NCBI RefSeq assembly: GCF_042651485.1
Contig: NZ_JBHSDH010000013.1
Location: 1,736,001-1,800,000, forward strand
Direction: 5' to 3'
From: Sphingorhabdus_B arenilitoris
GTDB taxonomy: Bacteria; Pseudomonadota; Alphaproteobacteria; Sphingomonadales; Sphingomonadaceae
Length of the DNA: 64,000 nucleotides
Both the position numbers and the translations under genes were made by a program. The notes below the pieces were generated by a model. The model was not told where the DNA came from. It saw only the letters and a list, made by a program, of their open reading frames with translations, and did not search any database. Below, one piece after another: positions 26,230 through 34,355 of the stretch (its first letter is position 1; the number at the start of each line of letters is the position of its first letter).

Positions 26230-26271
26230 GCAAATGGGCGTGGGCGGCACTTGCCGTTCGCGCCCATTTGC
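26230..26271 (+). terminator. Long stem-loop after rplT
   Basis: GCAAATGGGCG (26230-26240) and CGCCCATTTGC (26261-26271) are perfectly complementary over 11 bp, with an inner CGGCA/TGCCG hairpin. It starts 22 bp after the stop codon. The T-tract is missing, so it may act as a weak terminator or as a 3'-end stabiliser. Confidence 0.6.
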
Positions 26272-26314
26272 TTATGGAATAAACAGCCATTTGCTACCAG
26301 CCAACAGCCAATTG

Positions 26315-26340
26315 CGTCATTCCCGCGAAGGCGGGAATCC
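26315..26340 (+). repeat. REP-like palindrome, copy A
   Basis: CGTCATTCCCGCG-AAG-GCGGGAATCC contains an 8-bp perfect stem ATTCCCGC/GCGGGAAT with a 4-base loop. It lies 17 bp before the GIY-YIG start. Four more copies are at 26760, 26963, 30531 and 30616; copies at 26760, 26963 and 30616 are in the opposite orientation. Confidence 0.9.
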
Positions 26341-26357
26341 AACTCCGGATCTTTCGT

Positions 26358-26681
26358 ATGAAGCGCGATTTTCAGCCCGTTGTTTATATGATGGCCAGCC
26401 GGAAATATGGCACAATTTATGCTGGCGTGACGTCAAATTTGACACAGCGCGTTCAGCAGCATCGGGAAAATGTTTTTGAAGGCTTTTCAAAAGACAAAAA
26501 TACAAAGATGCTTGTTTGGTATGAACAGCATATGACAATGGAAACGGCGATTATCCGTGAAAAGCAGACCAAAAAGTGGAATAGGCAGTGGAAAATCAAC
26601 TTGATCGAGGCGGAAAATCCTGATTGGCGAGATTTAGCGGTCGATTTTGGGTTTCCACCTTCGTGGACGCTAGGCAAATAG
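26358..26681 (+). CDS. Small GIY-YIG nuclease-domain protein
   Basis: This 107-residue single-domain protein resembles the UPF0213/YhbQ-type GIY-YIG family. VVYMMASRKYGTIYAGVTSNLTQRVQQH combines the first motif (VYMM at 9-12), the second (IYAGV at 20-24) and Arg31. AIIREKQTKKWNRQWKINLIE carries the conserved Glu68 and the Lys/Trp/Arg helix, and a conserved NPDWRDL follows. Such proteins are proposed structure-specific DNA endonucleases. It is enclosed by palindromic repeats and its stop codon lies inside a 114-bp repeat unit, between the ribosomal operon and pheS, which suggests mobility. Confidence 0.88.
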   Translation: MKRDFQPVVYMMASRKYGTIYAGVTSNLTQRVQQHRENVFEGFSKDKNTKMLVWYEQHMTMETAIIREKQTKKWNRQWKINLIEAENPDWRDLAVDFGFPPSWTLGK

Positions 26682-26787
26682 GCCGCCTATCTTAGGGTGA
26701 CGTCACCCCCGTGCAGGCGGGGGTCCGTCACCGGAATTATAAACTAAACGGCGGGTGATGGATTCCCGCCTACGCGGGAATGACGAA
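26674..26787 (+). repeat. 114-bp repeat unit 1 (direct repeat)
   Basis: It is about 94% identical (seven mismatches by eye) to unit 2 at 26877-26990, 203 bp downstream in the same orientation. It starts with GCAAATAGG, the last codons and stop of the nuclease gene, and contains two palindromes: ACCCCCG..CGGGGGT (about 26705-26724) and the ATTCCCGCC-TAC-GCGGGAAT element (copy B, 26760-26785). Confidence 0.92.
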
Positions 26788-26884
26788 AATGGATGATATG
26801 GATAGATTATGGACCGGTTTCTATGCAGCCAAATCAGCAGCGGGTACACCAGAGGCCATCACCGTTGTAACGCTCAGCAAATAG
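26780..26884 (+). CDS. Possible 34-residue reading frame between the two repeat units
   Basis: The frame starts at the ATG in the 3' end of repeat unit 1 (GGGAATGACGAA) and ends at the TAG at the start of unit 2. Its product begins MTKMDDMDRLWTGFYAAKS and ends VVTLSK; the nuclease ends WTLGK, so the last residues look alike because of the repeat boundary. There is no recognisable domain and no clear ribosome-binding site apart from GCGGG. It is more likely a decayed remnant or chance frame than a gene. Confidence 0.2.
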   Translation: MTKMDDMDRLWTGFYAAKSAAGTPEAITVVTLSK

Positions 26885-26990
26885 GCTGTCTATCTTAAGG
26901 TGACGTCACCCCCGCGCAGGCGGGGGTCCATCACCGGAATTATAAACTAAACGGCGGGTTATGGATTCCCGCCTTCGCGGGAATGACGAA
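26877..26990 (+). repeat. 114-bp repeat unit 2 (direct repeat), abutting pheS
   Basis: This is the second copy of the unit at 26674, including the same two palindromes (REP copy C at 26963-26988). Its last bases, GGGAATGACGAA, supply the first in-frame ATG of pheS, so the unit either inserted exactly at, or became part of, the translation start region. Confidence 0.92.
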
Positions 26991-28095
26991 GATTATGGAT
27001 ATTGCCAGTATAAACCGGATCATCGCTGATATTAACAGCGCCAGCACGCTGGAAGCGCTCGAAGAATTACGGGTATCCGCGCTTGGTAAAAATGGTCAAA
27101 TCACCGCATTGATGAAAAGCCTTGGCGGGCTTTCCCAAGAAGAAAAGAAAGAGCTGGGGCCGCTTTACAATGGCTATCGCCGCGATACCGAGCAGGCCAT
27201 CGCCGCGCGCAAGGATGCGTTGGAGGCAGAGGCACTCAATCAGCGATTGGCCAGTGAGAGCCTCGATATGTCGCTGCCCGCGCCCGCTACTCCGCGTGGC
27301 AGCGTGCATCCGGTGTCGCAAACCATGGACGAGCTGGCTGAGATTTTCGCCGATATGGGCTTTGCCGTTGCCGAAGGGCCGGAGATTGAGGATGACTGGC
27401 GTAATTTCAGCGCGCTGAACATCCCGGAAACCCACCCGGCGCGGGCGATGCATGATACATTTTACTTCCCGAACAAAGACGCCGAAGGCCGCGACATGTT
27501 GCTGCGCACGCATACATCGCCGGTGCAAATCCGCACGATGACGAGCCAGGAACCCCCGATCCGCATCATTGCGCCGGGCCGTGTCTACCGGTCCGACAGC
27601 GACGCCACCCATACGCCCATGTTTCATCAGATCGAGGGCCTTGTGATCGACAAGGGGATTCATATGGGGCATTTGAAATGGACGCTGGAAACATTCCTGA
27701 AGGCCTTTTTTGAACGCGACGATGTCGTGCTGCGCCTGCGCCCCAGCTATTTTCCCTTCACCGAACCCAGCGCGGAGGTTGATGTTGGCTACACCATCGT
27801 GAACGGCAAACGCGTGATCGGCGGCAGCGGCGATGACACAGATGGCGGCTGGATGGAGGTGCTGGGCAGCGGCATGGTGCATCCCAAAGTGATCGCCAAT
27901 TGCGGGCTGGACCCGGACGTGTGGCAAGGTTTTGCCTTTGGCACCGGCGTCGACCGGCTCGCCATGCTGAAATATGGTATGGATGATTTGCGCGCCTTTT
28001 TTGACGGCGATTATCGCTGGCTGGGTCATTATGGATTTGAAGCGCTCGATGTCCCAACACTCAGCGCCGGAGTTGGCAAAGGAGCAGGCGCATGA
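26983..28095 (+). CDS. pheS: Phenylalanyl-tRNA synthetase alpha subunit
   Basis: This is the class II aminoacyl-tRNA synthetase catalytic subunit. An N-terminal coiled-coil (about 1-90) contains LEELRVSALGKNGQITALMKSLGGLS. The catalytic core has HPVSQTMDELAEIFADMGFAVAEGPEIEDDWRNFSALN, HPARAMHDTFYF and LLRTHTSPVQIRTM (motif 2), then GRVYRSDSDATHTPMFHQIEG and GTGVDRLAMLKYG (motif 3). Two starts are possible: ATG 26983, inside the upstream repeat, and ATG 26995, four codons later, giving MDIASINRI; neither has a strong Shine-Dalgarno. The stop overlaps pheT by 4 bp. Confidence 0.95.
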   Translation: MTKIMDIASINRIIADINSASTLEALEELRVSALGKNGQITALMKSLGGLSQEEKKELGPLYNGYRRDTEQAIAARKDALEAEALNQRLASESLDMSLPAPATPRGSVHPVSQTMDELAEIFADMGFAVAEGPEIEDDWRNFSALNIPETHPARAMHDTFYFPNKDAEGRDMLLRTHTSPVQIRTMTSQEPPIRIIAPGRVYRSDSDATHTPMFHQIEGLVIDKGIHMGHLKWTLETFLKAFFERDDVVLRLRPSYFPFTEPSAEVDVGYTIVNGKRVIGGSGDDTDGGWMEVLGSGMVHPKVIANCGLDPDVWQGFAFGTGVDRLAMLKYGMDDLRAFFDGDYRWLGHYGFEALDVPTLSAGVGKGAGA

Positions 28096-30512
28096 AATTC
28101 TCATTAAGCTGGTTGAAGGCGCATTTGGAAACCGATGCCACCATTACCGAGGTTGCCGATTGCCTGAACCGCATTGGCCTGGAGGTTGAGGGGATCGAAA
28201 ATCCCGCCGACGCGCTCGCCGATTTCCGTATTGCGAGAGTCATCCGCGCCGCCCCGCATCCGCAGGCGGATAAGCTGCAAGTGCTGAGCGTTGATCCGGG
28301 CGATGGCAGCGCCCTGCAAGTCGTATGCGGCGCGCCCAATGCGCGGGCCGGAATGCTGGGCGTATTCGGCCCCGCGGGTGCAACGGTGCCGTCCAATGGC
28401 ATGCTGCTGAAAGTAGCCGAAATACGCGGCGTTGAATCGAACGGCATGATGTGCAGCGAGATGGAGCTGGGCGCGGGCGAGGACCATGACGGTATCCTCG
28501 ACCTGCCCGCCGATGCGCCATTGGGCATGGGCTATGCCGATTATGCCGGATTGAACGATCCCGTGATCGATGTCAGCATCACCCCCAATCGTCAGGATTG
28601 CATGGGCGTGCGCGGTATCGCCCGCGATCTGGCGGCGGCGGGCCTCGGCACGTTGAAACCGCTCAATGTGCCAGCGGTTACGGCAAAGGGCGCTTGCCCC
28701 GTGGAAATTCGCACCGATGACAGCGAAGGCTGTCCCGCTTTTTATGGCCGTGTCATCAAGGGCGTCAGCAACAAAGCCTCGCCCGATTGGATGCAAAGGC
28801 GGCTGAAATCGGCGGGCCAAAAACCGATCAGCGCGCTCGTCGACATCACCAATTATGTCATGCTCGACCACGGCCGGCCCAGCCATGCCTATGATCTGGC
28901 GCAGCTATCGGGCGCGGTGGTCGCGCGCAAGGCGGTGGACGGCGAAAGCGTTACCGCGCTCAATGGCAAGGAATATAGCCTGACCAGCGGCATGACAGTC
29001 ATCGCCGACGATAACGGCGTGCATGACATTGCCGGGATCATGGGCGGCGAACATAGCGGGTGCAGCGACGCGACCGCCGACGTCCTTTTAGAGGTGGCCT
29101 ATTTCACGCCGGAGCGCATTGCCAAAACGGGACAAGCATTAATGCTGACATCCGATGCCCGCACGCGGTTTGAACGCGGCGTTGATCCGGCCTTTCTGGA
29201 CGACGGGCTGGAAATTATCACCGCATTGATCCTCGACATTTGCGGCGGTGAGGCAAGCGAGATCGTGCGCGCGGGCACGCCGCCTACAGACACGCGGCGC
29301 ATCGCGTTTGAACCTGCACGCACATTGTCACTGGGCGGTATCGATGTGGCGGCGGATAAGCAGAAAGCGATCTTGGAAAGCCTGGGCTTTGCCGTCGATG
29401 CCGAATGGAATGTCACCATCCCCACATGGCGGCGCGATGTGGAGGGCAGCGCCGATTTGGTGGAGGAAGTCGTGCGGATGATCGGCCTCGACCATGTCCC
29501 GTCGACCCCGCTGCCCCGCACCGATGGCGTAGCAACGCCGACCGCGACGCCGATGCAGAAACTGGAGCGTAAAATGCGCCGGGCCGCGGCGGCAGGCGGG
29601 ATGAACGAAGCGATCAACTGGTCTTTCCTGCCCGAAAAAGACGCGGCAGCTTTTGGCGCGAAGGCTGGTCATGGCGATGATTGGACGCTCGCCAATCCGA
29701 TCAGCGAAGACATGAAAGTCATGCGGCCCAGCCTATTGCCCGGCCTGCTATCGGCGACGGCGCGGAATATGGACCGGGGCGCATCATCGGTGCGCCTGTT
29801 TGAAATTGGCCGCCGTTATTTCCGTGCCAAGGACGGCAGCAGCGACGAACGGCTGACGCTCGGCCTGGTGCTGGCCGGCGATAAAACGGCACGCAGCTGG
29901 CAAGGCGGCAAGGCAGCTCGCTTCGATGTCTATGATGCGAAGGCGCAGGTCATCGCCCTGCTATCTTCCGCCGGTGTGGCCACCGACAATCTGATGGTCA
30001 TGGGCTTTGATGATACGGGGCTTGGCGATCATTATCACCCCGGCCAGTCGGCGACATTGCGGCAAGGACCAAAAAACGTGCTGGCAAGCTTTGGCACATT
30101 GCACCCGGCAACGGCCAAGGCATTCGACCTTGATGGCGCAGTCGTGGCCGCCGAAATTTATTTGGACGCGATCCCGCAAAAGAAAGCCAAGGGCCCCGCG
30201 AATTTCATGCGCCCGGCCTTTGCGCCGCCCGCGCTGCAATCGGTGCGCCGGGATTTTGCCTTTCTGGTGCCGCAGACCACACCTGCCGCCGATTTGCTGC
30301 GCGTCATCCGGGGATGCGACAAGGCGAATATCGTCGACGTCTCATTATTCGACCGTTTCGCCGGACAAGGCGTGCCGGAGGGACAAGTTTCGCTCGCACT
30401 CGAGGTGGTGATGCAGCCCGCCGATAAAAGCTATACCGATGAGGATCTGAAAGCCATGTCGGATAAAGTCATCGCGGCGGCTGCCAAGGTTGGCGGGGTG
30501 TTGCGGGGGTGA
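28092..30512 (+). CDS. pheT: Phenylalanyl-tRNA synthetase beta subunit
   Basis: This 806-residue subunit forms the alpha2beta2 enzyme with PheS. It has an N-terminal OB-fold tRNA-binding domain (about 40-150, ADFRIARVIRAAPHPQADKLQVLSVD), B3/B4 editing domain (about 210-390, with KPISALVDITNYVMLDHGRPSHAYD), B5 domain, the catalytic-like core (NEAINWSFLPEKD), and a C-terminal ferredoxin-like anticodon-binding domain (SVRRDFAFLVPQTTPAADLLRVIRG). Length is normal. It is translationally coupled to pheS by an ATGA overlap. Confidence 0.96.
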   Translation: MKFSLSWLKAHLETDATITEVADCLNRIGLEVEGIENPADALADFRIARVIRAAPHPQADKLQVLSVDPGDGSALQVVCGAPNARAGMLGVFGPAGATVPSNGMLLKVAEIRGVESNGMMCSEMELGAGEDHDGILDLPADAPLGMGYADYAGLNDPVIDVSITPNRQDCMGVRGIARDLAAAGLGTLKPLNVPAVTAKGACPVEIRTDDSEGCPAFYGRVIKGVSNKASPDWMQRRLKSAGQKPISALVDITNYVMLDHGRPSHAYDLAQLSGAVVARKAVDGESVTALNGKEYSLTSGMTVIADDNGVHDIAGIMGGEHSGCSDATADVLLEVAYFTPERIAKTGQALMLTSDARTRFERGVDPAFLDDGLEIITALILDICGGEASEIVRAGTPPTDTRRIAFEPARTLSLGGIDVAADKQKAILESLGFAVDAEWNVTIPTWRRDVEGSADLVEEVVRMIGLDHVPSTPLPRTDGVATPTATPMQKLERKMRRAAAAGGMNEAINWSFLPEKDAAAFGAKAGHGDDWTLANPISEDMKVMRPSLLPGLLSATARNMDRGASSVRLFEIGRRYFRAKDGSSDERLTLGLVLAGDKTARSWQGGKAARFDVYDAKAQVIALLSSAGVATDNLMVMGFDDTGLGDHYHPGQSATLRQGPKNVLASFGTLHPATAKAFDLDGAVVAAEIYLDAIPQKKAKGPANFMRPAFAPPALQSVRRDFAFLVPQTTPAADLLRVIRGCDKANIVDVSLFDRFAGQGVPEGQVSLALEVVMQPADKSYTDEDLKAMSDKVIAAAAKVGGVLRG

Positions 30513-30530
30513 GTAAGGATTATAGCAATT

Positions 30531-30556
30531 CGTCATTCCCGCGCAGGTCGGAATCC
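30531..30556 (+). repeat. REP-like palindrome, copy D (degenerate)
   Basis: CGTCATTCCCGCGCAGGTCGGAATCC matches copy A at 26315 except for a few bases (TCGGAAT instead of GCGGGAAT), so the stem is imperfect. It starts 19 bp after the pheT stop and may serve as its 3' hairpin. Confidence 0.8.
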
Positions 30557-30615
30557 AACCTCGTTGCTGGATATTTTCTCTGACGGGGATGCGTAAAATT
30601 TGATTTCAGGAGATA

Positions 30616-30640
30616 GATTCCCGCCTATGCGGGGATGACG
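30616..30640 (-). repeat. REP-like palindrome, copy E
   Basis: GATTCCCGCCTATGCGGGGATGACG is the reverse-oriented form, pairing head-to-head with copy D 60 bp away in the pheT-prfC gap. The two together could fold into a larger structure. It lies 44 bp before prfC. Confidence 0.85.
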
Positions 30641-30683
30641 GAACGAATTTTAACCGCCCCGATTTTTTATTTAGGCCGTATTT

Positions 30684-32246
30684 ATGACCACCAACAGACG
30701 CACCTTTGCTATTATCTCCCACCCCGACGCGGGTAAGACGACGCTGACCGAAAAGCTCCTTTTGCAAGGGGGCGCGATCCATTTGGCCGGCGAAGTCAAG
30801 GCGCGGGGGCAAGCGCGGCGGGCGCGGTCCGACTGGATGAAAATTGAACAGCAGCGCGGCATTTCGGTGACATCGTCGGTGATGACATTTGAAAAAGACG
30901 GCATCATCTTCAACCTGCTCGACACACCGGGGCATGAGGATTTTTCCGAGGATACCTACCGCACGCTGACCGCCGTCGACAGCGCGATCATGGTGATTGA
31001 CGCGGCCAAAGGGATTGAGCCGCAGACGCTGAAACTGTTTGAAGTATGCCGACTGCGCAGCGTGCCGATCATCACTTTCGTCAATAAGGTCGACCGCGAA
31101 GGGCGCGAATGTTTTGAGATATTGGACGAGGTCGCCGACAAACTGGCGCTCGACGTCTGCCCAATGAGCTGGCCGGTGGGCATGGGCGGCGAATTTGAAG
31201 GGATATACGAATTTGCCTCTGGCCGGTTAACGCAGCCGAGCGGCGGATCGAAGGAATATGAAGGCAAACATAGCCTGCATGACGGATTAGACGCGGAAAG
31301 CCTGACGGCGCATCTGTCTGAACGCGGCCTTGCGAAATTCCGTGAAAATGCCGAACTTGCGCAAATGGGCTATGCCGAATTTGACCTGGAGGCCTATCGC
31401 AATGGCGATTTAACACCGGTCTATTTCGGCTCTGCGCTGAAAGAATTTGGCATCGAGGAAATGATTGGCGCGATCGCCGCCATCGCCCCGCCGCCCCGGC
31501 CGCAGCCATCCGATCAAGGCGAGATTTTGCCCGGCGCAAAAGATGTCACCGGCTTTATTTTCAAAGTGCAAGCGAATATGGACCCGATGCACCGCGACCG
31601 TATCGCCTTCATGCGGCTGTGCAGCGGCACATTCAAACGCGGGATGAAGCTGATCCCGTCGGGGCATGGCAAACCCGTCGCCATCCATTCGCCGATATTA
31701 TTTTTTGCGCAGGACCGCGAGATCGCCGATAGCGCAGAGCCGGGCGATATTATCGGTATTCCCAATCATGGCACATTGCGCGTTGGCGATACATTGAGCG
31801 AGAAAAACCAGCTGCGCTTTACCGGCCTACCCAATTTTGCGCCGGAAATTTTGCGCCGCGTGGTGTTAAAAGACCCGACCAAAACGAAACAGCTGAGGAA
31901 GGCGCTCGACGATCTGTCCGAAGAAGGCGTGATCCAGGTTTTCTATCCCGAAATTGGCGCGCAATGGATTGTCGGCGTGGTCGGGCAATTGCAGCTGGAT
32001 GTGCTCATCTCTCGGTTGGAGGCGGAATATAAGGTGGAGGCGGTGCTCGAACCATCGCCCTATGATACCGCCCGCTGGTTGATCGGCGGCGACGATAAAA
32101 TCCGCGCCTTCATGGATATTAACAGCGCCCTGATGGCCAAAGACCGCGACGGCGTGCCCGTTTTTCTGGCCAAATCCGCCTGGGATGTCGGCTATCAACA
32201 GGAAAAACACCCCGATTTGAAATTCAGCGCCACCAAGGAACGGTGA
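30684..32246 (+). CDS. prfC: Peptide chain release factor 3
   Basis: This 520-residue translational GTPase recycles RF1/RF2 after peptide release. G1 is ISHPDAGKTT (about 11-20) and G3 is DTPGHEDF. G4 is NKVDRE. The RF3-specific block SDWMKIEQQRGISVTSSVM sits in switch I, and the C-terminal domain ends with KSAWDVGYQQEKHPDLKFSATKER. Length matches the family (about 530). It starts at the only sensible ATG, 171 bp after pheT. Confidence 0.95.
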   Translation: MTTNRRTFAIISHPDAGKTTLTEKLLLQGGAIHLAGEVKARGQARRARSDWMKIEQQRGISVTSSVMTFEKDGIIFNLLDTPGHEDFSEDTYRTLTAVDSAIMVIDAAKGIEPQTLKLFEVCRLRSVPIITFVNKVDREGRECFEILDEVADKLALDVCPMSWPVGMGGEFEGIYEFASGRLTQPSGGSKEYEGKHSLHDGLDAESLTAHLSERGLAKFRENAELAQMGYAEFDLEAYRNGDLTPVYFGSALKEFGIEEMIGAIAAIAPPPRPQPSDQGEILPGAKDVTGFIFKVQANMDPMHRDRIAFMRLCSGTFKRGMKLIPSGHGKPVAIHSPILFFAQDREIADSAEPGDIIGIPNHGTLRVGDTLSEKNQLRFTGLPNFAPEILRRVVLKDPTKTKQLRKALDDLSEEGVIQVFYPEIGAQWIVGVVGQLQLDVLISRLEAEYKVEAVLEPSPYDTARWLIGGDDKIRAFMDINSALMAKDRDGVPVFLAKSAWDVGYQQEKHPDLKFSATKER

Positions 32247-32364
32247 GCGGCGGGGGCGGCGTAGACTTTACCCGCGATGCTGGAGTTGCTGGCCGTAGGG
32301 CGCGTTAACAACTCATTTACCATGTCCGTTTAACAATGGAATGCCTGTAAATAGGGGCTGTTCC

Positions 32365-34335
32365 ATGGGCCGGAATGTGGTCGACAGATTATTGGGTATT
32401 TCGCGCGGAAACAAACGAGCTGCGGCGCTATCGCTTGATATATGCCTATGTATGGCGACGGTTATCGTCGCTTATTATTTGCGCTTGGGGCAATGGACAT
32501 GGCCGGCCGGCGTGCAATGGGCATCGATTATCGCCGCGCCGATCATCGCCATTCCCATCTTCATCCGATGCGGATTATACCGAGCGATTTTCCGCTATTC
32601 TGGTTCGTCCGCGCTTGCCGCTGCGGCCATGGCCGCGATGATTTATGGCATTATCTATGCCGCTATCTTTACGCTATATAGCTTCGCGACGGTGCCGCGC
32701 ACTGTGGGTTTGATCCAGCCCATATTATTGTTCTTGGCCATTGGCGGATCGCGTGCTTTTGTCCGTTTCTGGCTCGGCGGCGCTTATGATGCGATAGTGA
32801 ATAGAGAGGCGCGCAGCCGTGTACTTATTTATGGCGCAGGTACCTCCGGGCGGCAGTTGGCCGCCGCACTGTCGGGTAGCAGCGAGCTAAAAATCATAGG
32901 TTTTATCGACGACAATCCGGCCTTAAGCGGCAGCATATTGGCGGGGCATAAAATTTATGCCGGCTATGACCTGCCCGGATTATTTGCCGCGCTGAAAATT
33001 GACGATGTGTTGCTCGCCCTTCCGACTCTGTCACGTAAACGCCGCAATGAAATCGTCGAACGGATGCGCGGCACGTCGGTTGCGGTCCGCACGCTGCCTG
33101 GCCTGAATGATTTGGCGCAGGGCCGAGTGACGGTGAACGATTTGCGCGAGTTAGACATTGAGGATTTACTGGGCCGCGATCCCGTCGTGCCCGATGCCAC
33201 ATTGCTGTCCAAAAATATTGCCGGCAAAACCGTGCTGGTCACCGGCGCGGGCGGATCGATTGGCAGCGAGCTATGCCGCCAGATTTTGTGGTTAAACCCC
33301 GCCTCCTTATTGCTGGCGGATATGAATGAATATAACCTATATGCCATTCATGGGGAGCTCGAGCATCAACGTCAGATAGCCAAGCTGGAAACGCAAATAC
33401 GGCCATTGCTCGCCAATGTAATTGACGCCGCGCGGATGGAAAGCATTATGACAACATGGGTGCCCGACACGGTCTATCACGCGGCCGCCTATAAACATGT
33501 CCCGCTGGTCGAACATAATCCGGCGCAAGGGGTGCATAATAATGTTTTTGGAACCATCACGGCCGCCCGCGCCGCTGCGCAGGCCGGTGTTTCAGATTTT
33601 GTTTTGATCAGCACCGATAAAGCCGTGCGCCCCACCAACGTGATGGGGGCCAGCAAAAGGTTAGCCGAAATGGCGTTACAGGCGCTTGCGGCGGAAAAGC
33701 CCAATACCCGTTTTTCCATGGTCCGTTTTGGCAACGTCCTGGGCAGCAGCGGTTCGGTCGTGCCGCTGTTTCGCGAACAGATTAAGCGCGGCGGTCCGGT
33801 AACGCTGACCCATGCGGAGATTACCCGCTATTTCATGACCATTCCCGAAGCAGCACAGCTGGTCATCCAAGCCGGCGCGATGGCCGTCGGCGGGGAAGTA
33901 TTTGTGCTCGATATGGGTGAACCGGTGAAGATCATCGACCTTGCCCGCAAAATGATTGAACTATCTGGTTCGACCGTGCGTGATGCCGATAATCCGGATG
34001 GAGAAATAGAGATTGAGACAGTCGGCCTGCGTCCCGGCGAAAAATTATATGAAGAATTATTGATCGGCAATAATCCCGAACCCACAAGCCACAAACGGAT
34101 TATGAAAGCCAATGAGATATTTCTGCCGATAGGCGCGCTGCAAATCGGGCTGGATAGCCTGATCCGCGCCTTGAATGCGCATGACGCTCAGATGGTCCGC
34201 GACAACCTGAAAATGCTGGTGAGCGATTATACCCCCGATAGTGAAATGGCCGACTGGGTCATGTTGGAACGTCGCAAAAGCCCGCGAGCACCGATTAAAG
34301 CAAAATATGAAGGCGGTTTGCGTAAAGCCAGTTAG
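32365..34335 (+). CDS. Membrane-anchored nucleotide-sugar 4,6-dehydratase (CapD/WbpM/PglF-like)
   Basis: This 656-residue protein has four N-terminal membrane segments (about 20-125). A CoA-binding-like Rossmann domain follows (RVLIYGAGTSGRQLAAALS), then a C-terminal short-chain dehydrogenase/dehydratase domain with KTVLVTGAGGSIGSELCRQ (about 288-306), VYHAAAYKHVPLVE, LISTDKAVRPTNVMGASKR and MVRFGNVLGSSGSVVPLF. It would dehydrate UDP-GlcNAc to a 4-keto-6-deoxy sugar for surface polysaccharide. I start at 32365 (AGGGG seven bases upstream); ATG 32341 is in frame but less well placed. wecB at the window start may belong to the same surface-glycan theme, at distance. Confidence 0.9.
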   Translation: MGRNVVDRLLGISRGNKRAAALSLDICLCMATVIVAYYLRLGQWTWPAGVQWASIIAAPIIAIPIFIRCGLYRAIFRYSGSSALAAAAMAAMIYGIIYAAIFTLYSFATVPRTVGLIQPILLFLAIGGSRAFVRFWLGGAYDAIVNREARSRVLIYGAGTSGRQLAAALSGSSELKIIGFIDDNPALSGSILAGHKIYAGYDLPGLFAALKIDDVLLALPTLSRKRRNEIVERMRGTSVAVRTLPGLNDLAQGRVTVNDLRELDIEDLLGRDPVVPDATLLSKNIAGKTVLVTGAGGSIGSELCRQILWLNPASLLLADMNEYNLYAIHGELEHQRQIAKLETQIRPLLANVIDAARMESIMTTWVPDTVYHAAAYKHVPLVEHNPAQGVHNNVFGTITAARAAAQAGVSDFVLISTDKAVRPTNVMGASKRLAEMALQALAAEKPNTRFSMVRFGNVLGSSGSVVPLFREQIKRGGPVTLTHAEITRYFMTIPEAAQLVIQAGAMAVGGEVFVLDMGEPVKIIDLARKMIELSGSTVRDADNPDGEIEIETVGLRPGEKLYEELLIGNNPEPTSHKRIMKANEIFLPIGALQIGLDSLIRALNAHDAQMVRDNLKMLVSDYTPDSEMADWVMLERRKSPRAPIKAKYEGGLRKAS

Positions 34336-34355
34336 GGCCTGACCCTTAAACCCGC

